A stretch of DNA of 64,000 nt from Aphrophora alni. Lineage: Eukaryota; Arthropoda; Insecta; Hemiptera; Aphrophoridae. Positions 33,960 through 45,239 of the stretch are shown here, one piece after another. Below the pieces are notes generated by a model. That model saw only the letters and a list, made by a program, of their open reading frames with translations, ran no database searches and was not told the DNA's origin. Within the stretch, counting starts at the first letter, position 1. Each line of letters starts with the position of its first letter. The DNA lies in the NCBI GenBank assembly GCA_963513935.1, contig OY740765.1, positions 151,553,830 to 151,617,829 on the forward strand, written 5' to 3'. A program made the translations under genes and the position numbers.

Positions 33960-34440
33960 TTTTTGGGCCAATGCGCACTAATATTATGAAAAATTCTGCA
34001 AAATGTGGTATTGGTATATTAATCCTTTCTAAAGGATGTACCTTGTTTCTCAAAAAAAAAATGAAAAAGACAAATTTTTAAGCATATATTTATTGGATCT
34101 CTTTCTTTATTTTGTACTGCAGAATCATCACTGCACAAATTTTGACTGAACTCTGTGTTATATTATCTTATATTTAATCAACCGTAAAGAGCTGCACTTG
34201 TGAAAACGTCAATAACCAAAAAACAATTTTCCACACAAAAAATCACTTTATTTTCGCAACAGAAATACAAGACGAGGTTTCAATCACTAAATCATCATAT
34301 TCAGCACACAAACCCTACTGACAGTGGACTGTAACTTAGCAGCTGAGGATGATGACTTAGTCATTGAAACATCATCTTGTATTTGTGTTGCACAAATAAA
34401 GTGATTTTGTCTGGACAAATTATGTTTTGATTCATTTGGT
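33960..34440 (+). repeat. Hairpin-bearing repeat, copy A
   Basis: Aligns by eye with 36380-36800: CACTAATATTATGAAAAATT / AACTAATATTATAAAACAAT, GCTGCACTTGTGAAAACGTC / ACTACACTTGTGGAAACCTC and CAATTTTCCACA..AAAAATCACTTTAT in both. In copy A the end is a hairpin: 34240-34310 (AATCACTTTATTTTCGCAAC...) is inverted at about 34340-34418 (...GTTGCACAAATAAAGTGATT). Read through, the hairpin arm gives AEDDDLVIETSSCICVAQIK-type shadow peptides that I associate with insect Penelope-like elements; this link is from memory. Confidence 0.7.
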
Positions 34441-34679
34441 TATCATATTTAATTCGGTAAGGAATTTCTGCGCCTGTCGCTTATTTCTATACATAGGGTT
34501 GATTTTTATAATTAAGGTGTCAAATTAAACAGGTTTACCTACAGATTTGGTGAGCATTATTAATCTTCCTTGAAAACACTTATTTTCTAATAAATTATTA
34601 TTTAAATAATATGTCTAGTGTGGGTAAACAACATGTTTCACAATAAAAATAATTTGAAACATATGTTATATATTCTCAA

Positions 34680-34760
34680 ATATGTTTTATTTTGTTTGAA
34701 AATTGAAAACAGCTGTTTCAAATTATTTTTAGGTTAAACTATATAGTGCTTCCTTGAAAC
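34680..34760 (+). repeat. Detached partial unit of the 157-bp array
   Basis: TATGTTTTATTTTGTTTG, AACAGCTGTTTCAAATTA and TTTTTAGGTTAAACTATATA with GTGCTTCC match the end of units in the 35.3-35.9 kb array. About 500 bp of unrelated DNA separates them, so the array was probably interrupted. Confidence 0.6.
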
Positions 34761-35314
34761 GGTTAGAGGTAAAGTCAAACTTTAAATATAAAAAAAGTTT
34801 TTATTTGAAATACCTTTTTAATCATGTGTTTCACAATTAACATTACTATTTGGAGTTTTTAATTTTAATCTGTTTCCCTCAAAATTTATGTATTTTTTAA
34901 AAATTTTAAATAAATGTTATGTAAGGGGCAACTTAAGCACATTTTTCAAAAGAGTATGTTTTTGGTTTATGTAGGCTATGCTATGTGGTAACATAAAACT
35001 AACTGCAAAACACTACTTTGTTGACGTTTTGGAACACTCTGTACATACGCAGTACAGAGTTGAAACTATTTGTTCCAAAATGATCAGTGAATATTTACAA
35101 TGAGGTATCACTCGACCAACTTTTACATTTGAAAATTTTCCAAAAAACTATCCCCACTCCCCAAAAAACACTTTTGTGGCATTTTTGAGATTTGAAAACA
35201 TTTTTACTGAATTCTCTAGGGTTGAAATAGGGGGGTTTAAATTAAAACGAAGGCTGTAGCTCGTTTGGTTCAGTCACTATACATTGCACACGGGTGGTCT
35301 GATCATCCTGTATA

Positions 35315-35920
35315 TGCGGATTCACGCTGTGTTGTCATTGATTCCTTACATCTTGCAAAATTAAATGGTTTACATTTTCAAATACTTTTTATGTTGTTGT
35401 TTTGTTTAAGAATTTATAACAGGTGTTTTAAATTGTTTATAGGTTAACTTATATAGTGCTTACTTAATTTGTGCGGATTAACGTTGTGTTGTGATTCATT
35501 GCTTACATCTCGCAAAATGAAAAGGCTTAAATTCTTAAATACGTTTTTATTGATGTTTTGTTTGAGGATTTTTATAACATCTCTTTAAAATTAATTCTAG
35601 GTTAACTTATGCAGTGATTACTTTATTTGTGCTGATTCACGTTATGTTGTAATTAATTGCTTAGATCTCGCAAAATTAAACAGTTTAAATACATAAATAC
35701 GTTTTATGTTGTTGTTTTGTTTGATAACTTAACAGCCGTTTTAAAATATTTTAGGTTAACTCATAGTGATAACTTTATTTGTGCGGATACACATTTTGTT
35801 GTGATGATTGCTTACATTTAGCAAAGGTTAACGGTTTATATGGCTTATTGTTTTTGTATGACAATTGTGTGAGTTTATGTATTATAAGTTTTATACAGTA
35901 TAAAAAAAAATAGCTGCCGT
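35315..35920 (+). repeat. 157-bp tandem array, about four units
   Basis: Units share TGCGGATTCACG..GTTGTGATT, TGCTTACATCTCGCAAAAT, TATGTTGTTGTTTTGTTTG and AGGTTAACTTATATAGTGCT. TGCGGA or its variant starts at 35315, 35472, 35630 and 35782 (spacings 157, 158, 152). Units differ at many places, so the array is old. No protein frame persists across units. Confidence 0.85.
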
Positions 35921-36379
35921 ATTAAGACCGCGTGGCAATCGTCGAGCCTTACTGGTTGACGAGAAAATGCCAATGTCAGAAATCGAAAGGCACTGAACCG
36001 TGAAGTAAACCTGGAGGTTCATCTTTTTGATGCCAACATGAACCTCAGACGTCGATTTACTTTAAAATTCCACGTTAATTTGATATTAACAATCCATATT
36101 TTGATATATGTGATATTTGTGGTGAATATAGATATTGCAGTGCTTTGATGAAATAACCACACAAATGTATTTATTCAAAACTGTTAAAATTGGAAAAAGC
36201 TAGTTATTATTGATATCATTAACAATAACATAATTATTCGACGTTTCAAATTATGAATCAAACTCGCTATCAAGGGTGAATATGATTAACTCAAACCACA
36301 AGTAAAAGAAAATAACTATTTAATGAAATTTAACAACCGTTGTGTTTAGTTTAGTTTTTGTAAACCCATTTTTTAAAAC

Positions 36380-36800
36380 GATTAAGAAATTTCTGGTATC
36401 CTGAAAACTAATATTATAAAACAATCTGCAAAATTTATTATTGCTATTTTAATTCGTTCTAATATTATACCTTGGTTTTTTAAGAAGACAAACAAAAAGA
36501 CAGAAAAAGAAGCATTTTTGACATATGTTATTGGAACTGTTTTTATTATTATTATTATTATTATTATTTTTTTTTTTTTAGATCTCTTAAAGTTTGGCAT
36601 CTTACTCTACACTCTTATTTTAAACATTCTCATTGATCAACTGTAATGAACTACACTTGTGGAAACCTCAATAAAAACACAATTTTCCACAAAAAATCAC
36701 TTTATTTGTGCTACACAAATACAAGACGACGTTTCAATGACCAAGACATCATCCTCAGCTGCTACATATGTACATAAACCCTACTGAGAATGGAGAATAA
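36380..36800 (+). repeat. Hairpin-bearing repeat, copy B
   Basis: Second copy, same orientation as 33960-34440, including AAAAAATCACTTTATTTGTG and CAAGACGACGTTTCAATGAC with CATCATCCTCAGCTGC. It has only one hairpin arm, so it is truncated or copy A carries an inverted addition. An (ATT)n run at 36541-36568 interrupts it. Confidence 0.7.
36541..36568 (+). repeat. (ATT)n microsatellite
   Basis: About eight ATT/TTA units followed by a T run, inside repeat copy B. Confidence 0.9.
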
Positions 36801-38850
36801 CTTTATTTGACAGCAATACCTATATTGGTGATTGGGTGGACTAAATCACTGATTTTATAGCTGCGTTTGAGCTACGACGTAATTCTCACTATTGCTGATT
36901 TCCGATACGAAACTAACACTAGCTCAACAGTGATTTTGAATATTTTAGTCGGTATTATTTTTTATGTTATCGTAAATTAATTATTTTTATTAAATTTTGG
37001 TAAAATTATATGATTCAAAATCCAAACCGCAAGACAAATTACTGTTGATTAGAGATTTGTAAAATACGAAAGATAACTTTGACACCTGTTCTGTTAGTTT
37101 TGTTTTGGACTGTAAAAACTTATTTTTGTAGTAAAATCGTTCAATTGAAATTTGAGAAAACTACGAATTAGACAAACTGTTAGTCTGTTGCAAAAATATT
37201 AAAGATACCTTCCAATATTAAAGCTGATTTGTAAAAAAAAATACAGCTTCTTAATATATTTCTTTTGTAGTCACAAATTTAATCAAATACAATCTACACG
37301 GTTTCACAGAAGAGTATTTTATTTCATCATTTCAAAAGCAATTTTTCGAATATATGGGGACATCAAAACGAAAAACGACCAAGCGATTTCTTGACCCATT
37401 ACGTAATTTTCTCTAGAATATTGTAAACACAAATTTTTAGAATCTCCAAATTATCCAATTGTTTTCTATTTATAATTTATGACTTTCTCTACATCATTAT
37501 TCGTACTTGAAATAATTGCAGAATTACTGTTGTTTTGGGGACGTCATCATTTCTACAATAAATTAAAATAAATTTCGTTCCCCTACACTACAATCGACCA
37601 AAAAGCATGCAATTATTCATTCCTTACTCTGCCACACTAAACTAAGTAAAGTTACAAAATATCTTAAACGAGAGATTTACCTTTAATCCTTTGCTATCCT
37701 GCAATCCTCAGGAGAGTTTATGGTTAGTAGAAACACATAAATCTTAACAACTACAAAGTAGTGTATCTTTAATTAGGTCAGTATAACAACTAGGATTTAT
37801 CATTTAAATTGTAAATATTGAAAATAAAGGAAGAACAAACTTCTCATACAAAACCAAATTCACAGGAAATGTACATTTATTTATAAAAATAACATTGAAA
37901 ATTGAAGAAGGTTTATGATTATACAATTACATTGTTACCACCTCTATTTTTACAATTGTATTGGTTTTCATACATTATTATTATTTTAATTTTTTATAAT
38001 TTCATTCGTCTTACCAAGAACTTTTCATGACCAAACATCCATTTTAACAATTTTAAATCACCCTGAGGTACCAAATACTCCAAATTAGTACTTACTGTGG
38101 TAGCTTCTCTTACCTAAGAAGATTCTCAAGTAAGTCAAAATGAGTGCAATTTTCTTTTTATCAATATTAATACAATCAAGTTAACTGCTGCAATTTTAGT
38201 TACTGTGATCCAAACAAAATTTTCACCCCTAAATTTGTCTTGTCTCTTCATTTCTTTTGTAATGATTTAACACATAATCTTATGCCCTATTTTAAATTGA
38301 GTACTTACTTTCCGCTGTCCCATAAAGTCCAAAAATTTAAAAACATACGTTCTAAAAGTAGCTCCTTACAACAAAGAAGATTGCTGCCACAGTGTCTACT
38401 AATAGCTAACCTAATTAATAACAACAATAAAGTAGAGAGGAGGGAGGGAGGTTATAAGTTTCTTTTCAGTCACCCTGTATGATAAATCATGATATTACAG
38501 CCTTCTCTCGTACACACATATTCTTCTCTTTATTAAATTCCAATTTTACATCTTAGCAATAATCCGCTCACATTTTCTCTCCCTCATAATTTGGTTCAGT
38601 TCTTCTTGTCTACTTATATTGTCATCTCTCCCAATTTTCTTTGCTTCTTTATCTATCAGCTTCACTGATTTTACGCTCATTGTAAACATTACAATATTGG
38701 TAAAACTAATATTATTTTCTGAAAATGCAAAGAAAGTTGTGATTATTTCTTTGACTTCTCTTCCCTGTCAAGAGCACGAATAGAAGATTAATTCATAATT
38801 AAGTAATAAAAGCTAAACATATAACAAAATATTCTACCTTGGAATTCATA
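36800..38850. other. Non-coding, nothing recognised
   Basis: AT-rich DNA with no supported gene. The 80-codon plus-strand frame at 38240-38482 (LMPYFKLSTYFPLSHKVQKF) resembles no family and lacks support. Confidence 0.4.
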
Positions 38851-39390
38851 ATTGAGGCACTACATAACAGTGGTAAAGCTAAAAGCTTACACCTACAAAT
38901 CTGAAACCAAGAATTTAGCAAAGAAAAGACACATCGAAAAATTAACAAAGAATATCAATTAGACAAATACTTGATCCAAACTTCTAGAGTAATAAAAGTA
39001 AATTCATCTCTAACAAAATACTCTACATGAAAATATATTTTCCATGGTATAAAAAAAGGAAAATCACTTTCTACTGGCCACATTAAAAGAATGAATGAAA
39101 ACGGACTCACCAAACAGATATTAGATTTTTTCTTGAATAGAAAAACTAAAACAATCTGGTTTCTTAAGAACACACTACTAGATTTAAAATAACTAAAATT
39201 CCAAGAACAAAGTATCGTAGATAGTCAAAATAAAATTTTAGGAGAAATTACAGATAAAAGAGGTCTTAACATGTCCGAAGAAGAGAAAATTGCCGCCTCT
39301 AATGAAAGGATATTGGATTAAGAGGAAAGAACAAAGACACAGAGCTTGAATAACGTACCCCCCAAGAGGCAGAAATTCTGAAAAAAAATA
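38850..39390 (+). pseudogene. Decayed LINE reverse transcriptase tail, second copy
   Basis: Same family and orientation as 960-1745. Blocks: ETKNLAKKRH..KLTKNINxTNT-type remnants (38900-38960), SLSTGHIKRMNENGLTKQI (about 39065-39120; the other copy has SVSIATHIRRMNE), RKTKTIWFLKNTLLDLK (about 39137-39188; other copy NWFKKTLEDVKEL), LKFQEQSIVDSQNKILGE (about 39197-39250), ITDKRGLNMSEEEKIAASN (about 39249-39305). It lacks the FKYLGEW part, so it is more 5' truncated, but is open over longer runs. Stops at several places; no activity expected. Confidence 0.7.
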
Positions 39391-39399
39391 TAACCCATC

Positions 39400-40555
39400 A
39401 CGTAACCCCTTTTATTGTGAGGAAAGCATATGCCACATGTAGAGTCATGATACGTTCTAAATATCATCTTTGTTACCGAGTTGCTGTTAGCGTTAACTCA
39501 AAAATTCAACCGTCACTGTGACACCGTGTCCCCAATATTGACAGAATCTCATTCTTATTCAGACATCGTATTTGTTTGTTAACATGCAGGTATTGTGTTG
39601 TTTGTCACTGCTTCACTTAGGTTGTTTAAGTTGTCTTTGGTTCGTGTACGTCAAATTAGGTAATTTACTTCTAGAATAGGGGTGGGTGAAAGATACGAAA
39701 TTATTCTATAATTGTTTTAGCGAAGCAAGCTTCTGTTTTAATTAGACAATTTATATGTTTATAAGAACAAACGTGTCTATACCAATCGTGATGAAATTTA
39801 TAAATAAGGATTTTGCAAATAAGCCCAACTATATAGGGTTTTCTGCTTTTATTTTCATTTTTCACTGTCGGCCATTAATAATTTTTACGTAATTTCATAA
39901 CAAGGACTGTATTATTACGACTAGAAATATGGCGAGAACTAATAAAATAATTGTGTGAACGTGGTGAACGAGAGATTGTAAAAAAATTATGATGATTTGG
40001 CAGAGTTTTCTAAAACTATCCTGCAGAGAGTTTTCAACTGACTAAAAAATAAAAAACTCTCCTCGCGATATGCATTTTTAGAATTTATATTTCTTTAAAT
40101 AAAAACTTTTCAAGGTAACATATTATTACAAAATATATAAAAAAATATTTATATTTACACTGTCTTGTTCCCCTCTAAATCATGATCTAACTTACATGAA
40201 TGCATCAATGTCAAAATTAAACAGTAAATATAACGTTTAAACTCGCAACAAATTGAGACCTCCAGGTACAAGTTCTGGGTACATCGATGAGTGCAGCACA
40301 AAATTTACCATCATAATGTAAAGAGCATGTTAACCAAGAAGCTTACTACGATTCTGTTTAAAATGGGGTTTTGTTCAAGTTTACAGTAGCAGTGGTATTA
40401 TTTACTGTACTTCTTGGTCTATGAATATTGTTGTGTCACGTGATACACCAGACTGTAGCCTCACTGGGTTTATAAGAACATGTTATTGAATGTTTTATAA
40501 TATCAAAGCAGCGAAGTCTACTTTTCACACATCCACTAATCATTAGATTAGGTTA
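39400..40555. other. Non-coding, nothing recognised
   Basis: No supported gene or long repeat. TTAGGTTAGG lies at about 40548-40557. Confidence 0.4.
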
Positions 40556-40559
40556 GGTC

Positions 40560-40870
40560 AACATAAACATGAATGTTGACTGAGAAGTAAAACATTTTAA
40601 CTGTAATGGTTGTTTTTTGTAATATATCAATAAAACGTATTTATAATACACATAAAAATAATTAAAGATAATAAAACTTTAAACGCTATAAACTGCAATT
40701 AGCTTTAATTACAATGACCAGTAGGGTTATTTTGCAATATGACGTCACACATAAAATGTTAAGTATAAAATTGTTGTGGTTTAAATTGCATTAGTTTTTA
40801 TTACTGGCGCCTCCTGCGGAGTATAAAATACACTAATTGTCTTACTGTCCATTGTATCGGACAAAGAGCT
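40560..40870 (+). repeat. ~310-bp repeat, left inverted partner
   Basis: Inverted copy of 44000-44310. Shared blocks: AAAACATTTTAACTGTA, AATAAAACTTTAAACGCTAT and AAACTGCAATTAGC, CAATGACCAGTAGGGTTA, and TTTTTATTACTGGCGCCTCC with TGCGGAGTATAAAATACACT. The GCGGAGTATAAAATACACTA end is promoter-like (TATAAAA) and has its counterpart GCAGGATATAAAATGTACTA in the partner. Confidence 0.75.
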
Positions 40871-40989
40871 ATTTTATACAAATTTGTATTATGTCTCTTT
40901 ATTACGAAAATGATCTTCTTTACTTAAAAAAAAATAAATAAAATAAAATTCGTCAGAAACTTATGGGGGAAGGGAAATTTTCTTGCAAT

Positions 40990-41510
40990 ACAATTATATT
41001 AGTAATACAAATTGATTATTCACAATCAGCAAGAACTGTACACAGTTACCTTTCCTTAAATATGTTAACACCTTGGTGGTAAGATATATTTGTCATAGTT
41101 AAGGTTGAGGGAGGATTATGGGGATGAAATTTGTTTTCATTATAATGCCAAGAGATCATTGTTCCCAACCCTCATAACCCTCATGAAGGGGTGGGGGCTA
41201 ATAATTCAGTTTACTGTAACAGGAAATGTGTTGTTAGGAGATGAAATGTGCGTTGTAAACAGAACATTATGAAGAGTAAATCTTAAGGGTTGAGTTTTTC
41301 CAATATTTTTGTTATTGATTTTGTCATCAGTTTAAATTCTTATTTATACATTTTACATACTACAACAACAATGTAAAAAAAATATTAGAATAAACACTCA
41401 GAAGTTTGCACATTCCTTTGAGTATTAATCTAATGATTAACTTCAAATTAAGTTAATAATAATTGAGAATTGCTGTTCAAAATAATTATATGGTAATTAA
41501 TATTGGAACC
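40990..41510 (+). repeat. ~520-bp dispersed repeat, copy 1
   Basis: Direct copy of 45240-45750. Shared blocks in order: ATTATTCACAATCAGCAAGA, AGTTACCTTTCCTTAAATAT, ATATATTTGTCATAGTTAAG, GGAGGATTATGGGGATGAAA, TTTGTTTTCATTATAATGCC with AAGAGATCATTGT, and GTTCAAAATAATTATATGGT near the end. No coding signal. Confidence 0.75.
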
Positions 41511-42170
41511 TGGTTGTGTTATATCCTACTGAAAGAATGGAACTTACACTAATTCATGTCTTAAGTTAATAATGCATGCTGCAAAGTTAGGGAAATTACA
41601 TAACCTCTAAATTATAGTTCATTACGATATATTTTAAAACAACACTTTTTTTTATATTTAGCCAGTTTTTTTTAAACCAACAGTGGTATAAAAAATGGAC
41701 GATTTCTTTATAATCAAATTCTAACTTATTTCGTTAAAATCCACTCATGTCTTATTTAAAGTGGTCCCCTACCCCGCCTTACCGGTTTACGAGTTTGGGA
41801 TGTAGAGCACTGCAGAAGGCATAACACTAGACAGACAGACATAATTTAAAAAGAACAATTTGTTGGCTCTAAAACGGATATGTTTTTGCCACTACGTACA
41901 TATGAAAAAGTAAAATCTGTAACTAAAAATTTTGCTTGCTAAACTACCGAAACACAAAACTTAGATTTTATTAAAATTGGTTGCAAAGAGTTTGCTTAAA
42001 CACAGCACCTCTATACACCATACGTATCGTGCTAGATCTACTCAAATACTGGTTTGTGAGTGATTCGTAAAATGAAAACCAATAAGTAAACGTCTTCTTA
42101 AAGTAAAATATTTAAAAATTGGCTCAACTGATTTCGTTTACAACTATTATTAAATTTTGAGTTAATGTTT

Positions 42171-42436
42171 TTAGTGGTGTCTATCATTTTTAATTAGACA
42201 GTAGCCTTCATACTAAGCATTTTAAAATAAACATACAAGTTTTTTATAAAATCATATTTTTATTTTTGTTTATTAGATATTTATACAATAATCACTATTT
42301 TTTAGTAGTGTCTATCATTTTTAATTAGACAGTAGCCTTCATACTAAGCATTTTAAAATAAACATACAAGTCTTTTATAAAATCATATTTTTATTTTTGT
42401 TTTGAGGTACTATTAGATATTTATACAATAATCACT
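42171..42436 (+). repeat. 131-bp tandem duplication
   Basis: Two nearly identical units: 42171-42301 and 42302-42436, each starting TTAGTRGTGTCTATCATTTT and ending TTATACAATAATCACT. The second unit carries a few extra bases (GAGGTAC) and one or two substitutions, so the duplication is recent by the standards of this window, or is an assembly artefact. Confidence 0.95.
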
Positions 42437-42439
42437 GTG

Positions 42440-43000
42440 AGTATATTTCATCTTCCTGTGGGAATAGCGAGGATTAAGTTTTGAGGATGGTTCACTCTCC
42501 ATCTAATACTTAATAAAATGATTAACAATATTACACAAACTTTACTAATATTAAGTCGAAATATTCACAATCGTAATAATAATCAAACAAAACTGTCCGT
42601 GGCTAGAAATGTCATTTTGGTAGTTGTCACTAATAAAATTAAAAAGATCGTCGACTTTGAAAAATATAATTAAATAAGGGCCTAACTTCCTTCAGTTGTG
42701 TCATAAATACGGCCTCAGCGTAAAGCGTATTTGATTAACGCAATCGAGGTTAATTATTTATGTTTAAATTATTCCGAGACTTTTTTCTTACTTTTGAATT
42801 TTTGGGTTTTGCGTCATTTATCTTAAAATATCAATAAAATTGGAACAAAAAGATATAGTCGTGTGGAAAAATAACGCCTTTTACAGTATGCGCCAAAATA
42901 AACTACTGAAATTGTAAGATTTTATTTACATAGTTTTATCAATATATATAAGGAAGAAAAATCTGTTAGACTCGCGTAATAACATGTTTAATATGATCTC
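42440..43000. other. Non-coding, nothing recognised
   Basis: No gene supported between the tandem duplication and the transposase relic. Confidence 0.35.
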
Positions 43001-43019
43001 AGTTCAGTTTTAGGCAACA

Positions 43020-43680
43020 CTCGTACAGTTTTTGAAGGTTTTGCATCATTTTGGTGAAGAGGGGTTGTTTCATGCTCCTTATACACATGATTATTTTTTC
43101 CTAGAGTTGGACGATGGTAGCTGATGGGTCTTCACGGAAAATCTTCTCCTTCAACATTCCCCAGACGTAGGCGTCAGGTGGTGTAAGATCGGGGGTGTTG
43201 GCTGGGTAGGGAAGTTTGTTCTTAGGGAGATGAAGCGGTTGCCAAAAGTTTCTCGAAGTAAAGCGGTATTGGTTAAGGCAGTGAGGCTGGTTGCGCCATC
43301 TTGCTTTCATTGTGAACGAAAAGACAGGTTTTGGGCACGACAAAATCTCCTGAGGTCTCCTATAAAACTATCAAGAATGACCCTATATCGGTCCTGATTT
43401 ACAGTAAGCGGATTTTCATTATTGTCTTCAACAAAGTATGGACAAATTATGCCTCTCTCTGACACAGCGCACCAAATGGTTACACGCTTACTATGCTATG
43501 GCCTCTCTACAACACTGCCAGTGCCAAGACGCTCAAACCCAAGAAAACGTGTTGTCTGCTTGTTTATGAAACCATTAAGGTGCACATGACATTCATCAGA
43601 AAACTATACATCACTCAGAAACTCAGGTTCTCCATAGCACATTGCTAACTTTGAAGCGCAGTATTGAACTCTGACTGTTT
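43020..43680 (-). pseudogene. Tc1/mariner-type transposase, catalytic part
   Basis: Reading down the minus strand: FSDECHVHLNGFINKQTTRF (about 43607-43548; first catalytic Asp in SDE kept), RVTIWCAVSERGIICPYFVE (about 43485-43425), NPLTVNQDRYRVILDSFI (about 43412-43360), KQDGATSLTALTNTALLRET with FGNRFISLRT (about 43310-43215; second Asp kept in QDGAT), then in another frame LPYPANTPDLTPPDAYVWGM with LKEKIFREDPSATIVQL (about 43185-43101; usual SPDLTPPDxYLWGMLKxxVY, third Asp kept). Stops occur before FSDE and before KQDGAT. All three catalytic acids remain, although no single frame carries them. The DNA-binding N-terminus is missing. Confidence 0.8.
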
Positions 43681-43955
43681 TGTTTATACAGTTCAAAGTT
43701 TGTAAAAACGAACCTCAAATAAATAAGAAATAAATAATAATCACGAAGACGTGGAAATGATCAAAAGTTGACACAGATGATCGAGTGGACAGATACATTG
43801 TCTGTATATCAGCTATATTGGCGATTTTTTAAAACATTTTTATCTCCAACATTTTTGGAGAGATGGTGTTCAATAAATTATATTTGTGTCCTTAGCGACT
43901 AACAATTGTGCAAAATTGGATCGAACTCTATAGAGTCAATTTTGAGAAAATCGTA

Positions 43956-43958
<3 letters not shown>

Positions 43959-43999
<41 letters not shown>
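43959..43999. repeat. (TA)n microsatellite
   Basis: About 20 TA units. It lies at the edge of the inverted repeat partner that starts near 44000. Confidence 0.95.
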
Positions 44000-44001
<2 letters not shown>

Positions 44002-44310
44002 CTTATTGACTGCAGTTAGTACATTTTATATCCTGCAGAAGACGTCAGTAATAAAAACTAAAATACTAAAATAGAATTTATCTAGCAACAATTTTATATA
44101 TTTAAAATTTTATGTGACGCTTCCATATTACGAAGTAACCCTACTGGTCATTGCACTTAGAGCTAATTGTAGTTTATAGTGTTTAAAGTTTTATTAGTTT
44201 CAATTACTTTTATGTGTTGACACACTTTAAGTATATTTCATCGACGTATAACACAACTGATACAGTTAAAATGTTTTCCTCATCAGTCAAAATACATGTT
44301 TGTGTTCACG
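44000..44310 (-). repeat. ~310-bp repeat, right inverted partner
   Basis: Reverse-complement match of 40560-40870, 3.1 kb away. Shared blocks as described there, for example GTCATTGCACTTAGAGCTAA against TTAGCTTTAATTACAATGAC. The pair encloses repeat copy 1, the 131-bp duplication and the transposase relic. Whether the arms are true element ends or two unrelated insertions is open. Confidence 0.75.
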
Positions 44311-45235
44311 ACAGCAGTAAATTAGATAACATTAGTTGCCATAGCAACGTCTTCTTTGTGTTATTGATAACCTCTTGATCTATTAACTAGTGGTTGTGTG
44401 AACAGTAGATTTCACTCCTTAACATTCAGTACACATAATGTGGCTTATGTCTAGTATGTTGCGTAATCGACAAAGGAGTAGTAGTAATAATACAACAGCT
44501 ACTGTACACTTGAACCAAACACCAGCACGAAGTGAAATAATAATAGTTTATGGGGAGCTTACTCTTTGTAATTTAATTTTGATTTAGTAATCATTGTATG
44601 TACATTGTTCTTAAATATTATGCTGTACCATTTTTGTTGAACAAACCTTGGAATTCTGACTGTTCTTTTGATACGAATCTTTACCGCCAATACTGGTGGG
44701 CTTCGGTGGCGAAAGGTTTGATTTTGTATAACAGTACAGAATCTGACTATTGTTCACATTTTACTCTAATTCACGTTGTATACTTACAAGTTAGGGACCG
44801 TGTGTGAAAGGTATATTAAGATTTAGAAGACATTTCATGGATTCGAACAGTGTAATTATTTCGAAATTAATAATTCAATTGATATTTTTGTAACCCGTTA
44901 AACAGGTTTCTATTATATTTTTGCTTCGTTCATGGCTTTGTATTTAATATTACAGAGCTTACTCTTTATTCCCAGTCGGAGCAGCCTTAATAACTTCTTT
45001 TACATTAACTGTTTAGTGTCGGCTATTTTGAAACGAAAAATAATATGCACAAAAACGTTACACATATCGTTCAGCCTAGTTGTAAAGAAGTCTTTAAATT
45101 TTCAAATAGATTAGATACACGAGCTTGCCCGTAACTGGGGCTTGGATAAACGTACATGCTAAAGCGCAAATGTTCCTGTTGAAAAACGACTCTGCTCAGC
45201 TCGTTAAACTTTACAGGTTTCTCTACAATAGTCCT
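44311..45235. other. Non-coding, nothing recognised
   Basis: No gene supported. The short frames at 44598-44807 and 44932-45114 show no known motif. Confidence 0.4.
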
Positions 45236-45239
45236 CTAG

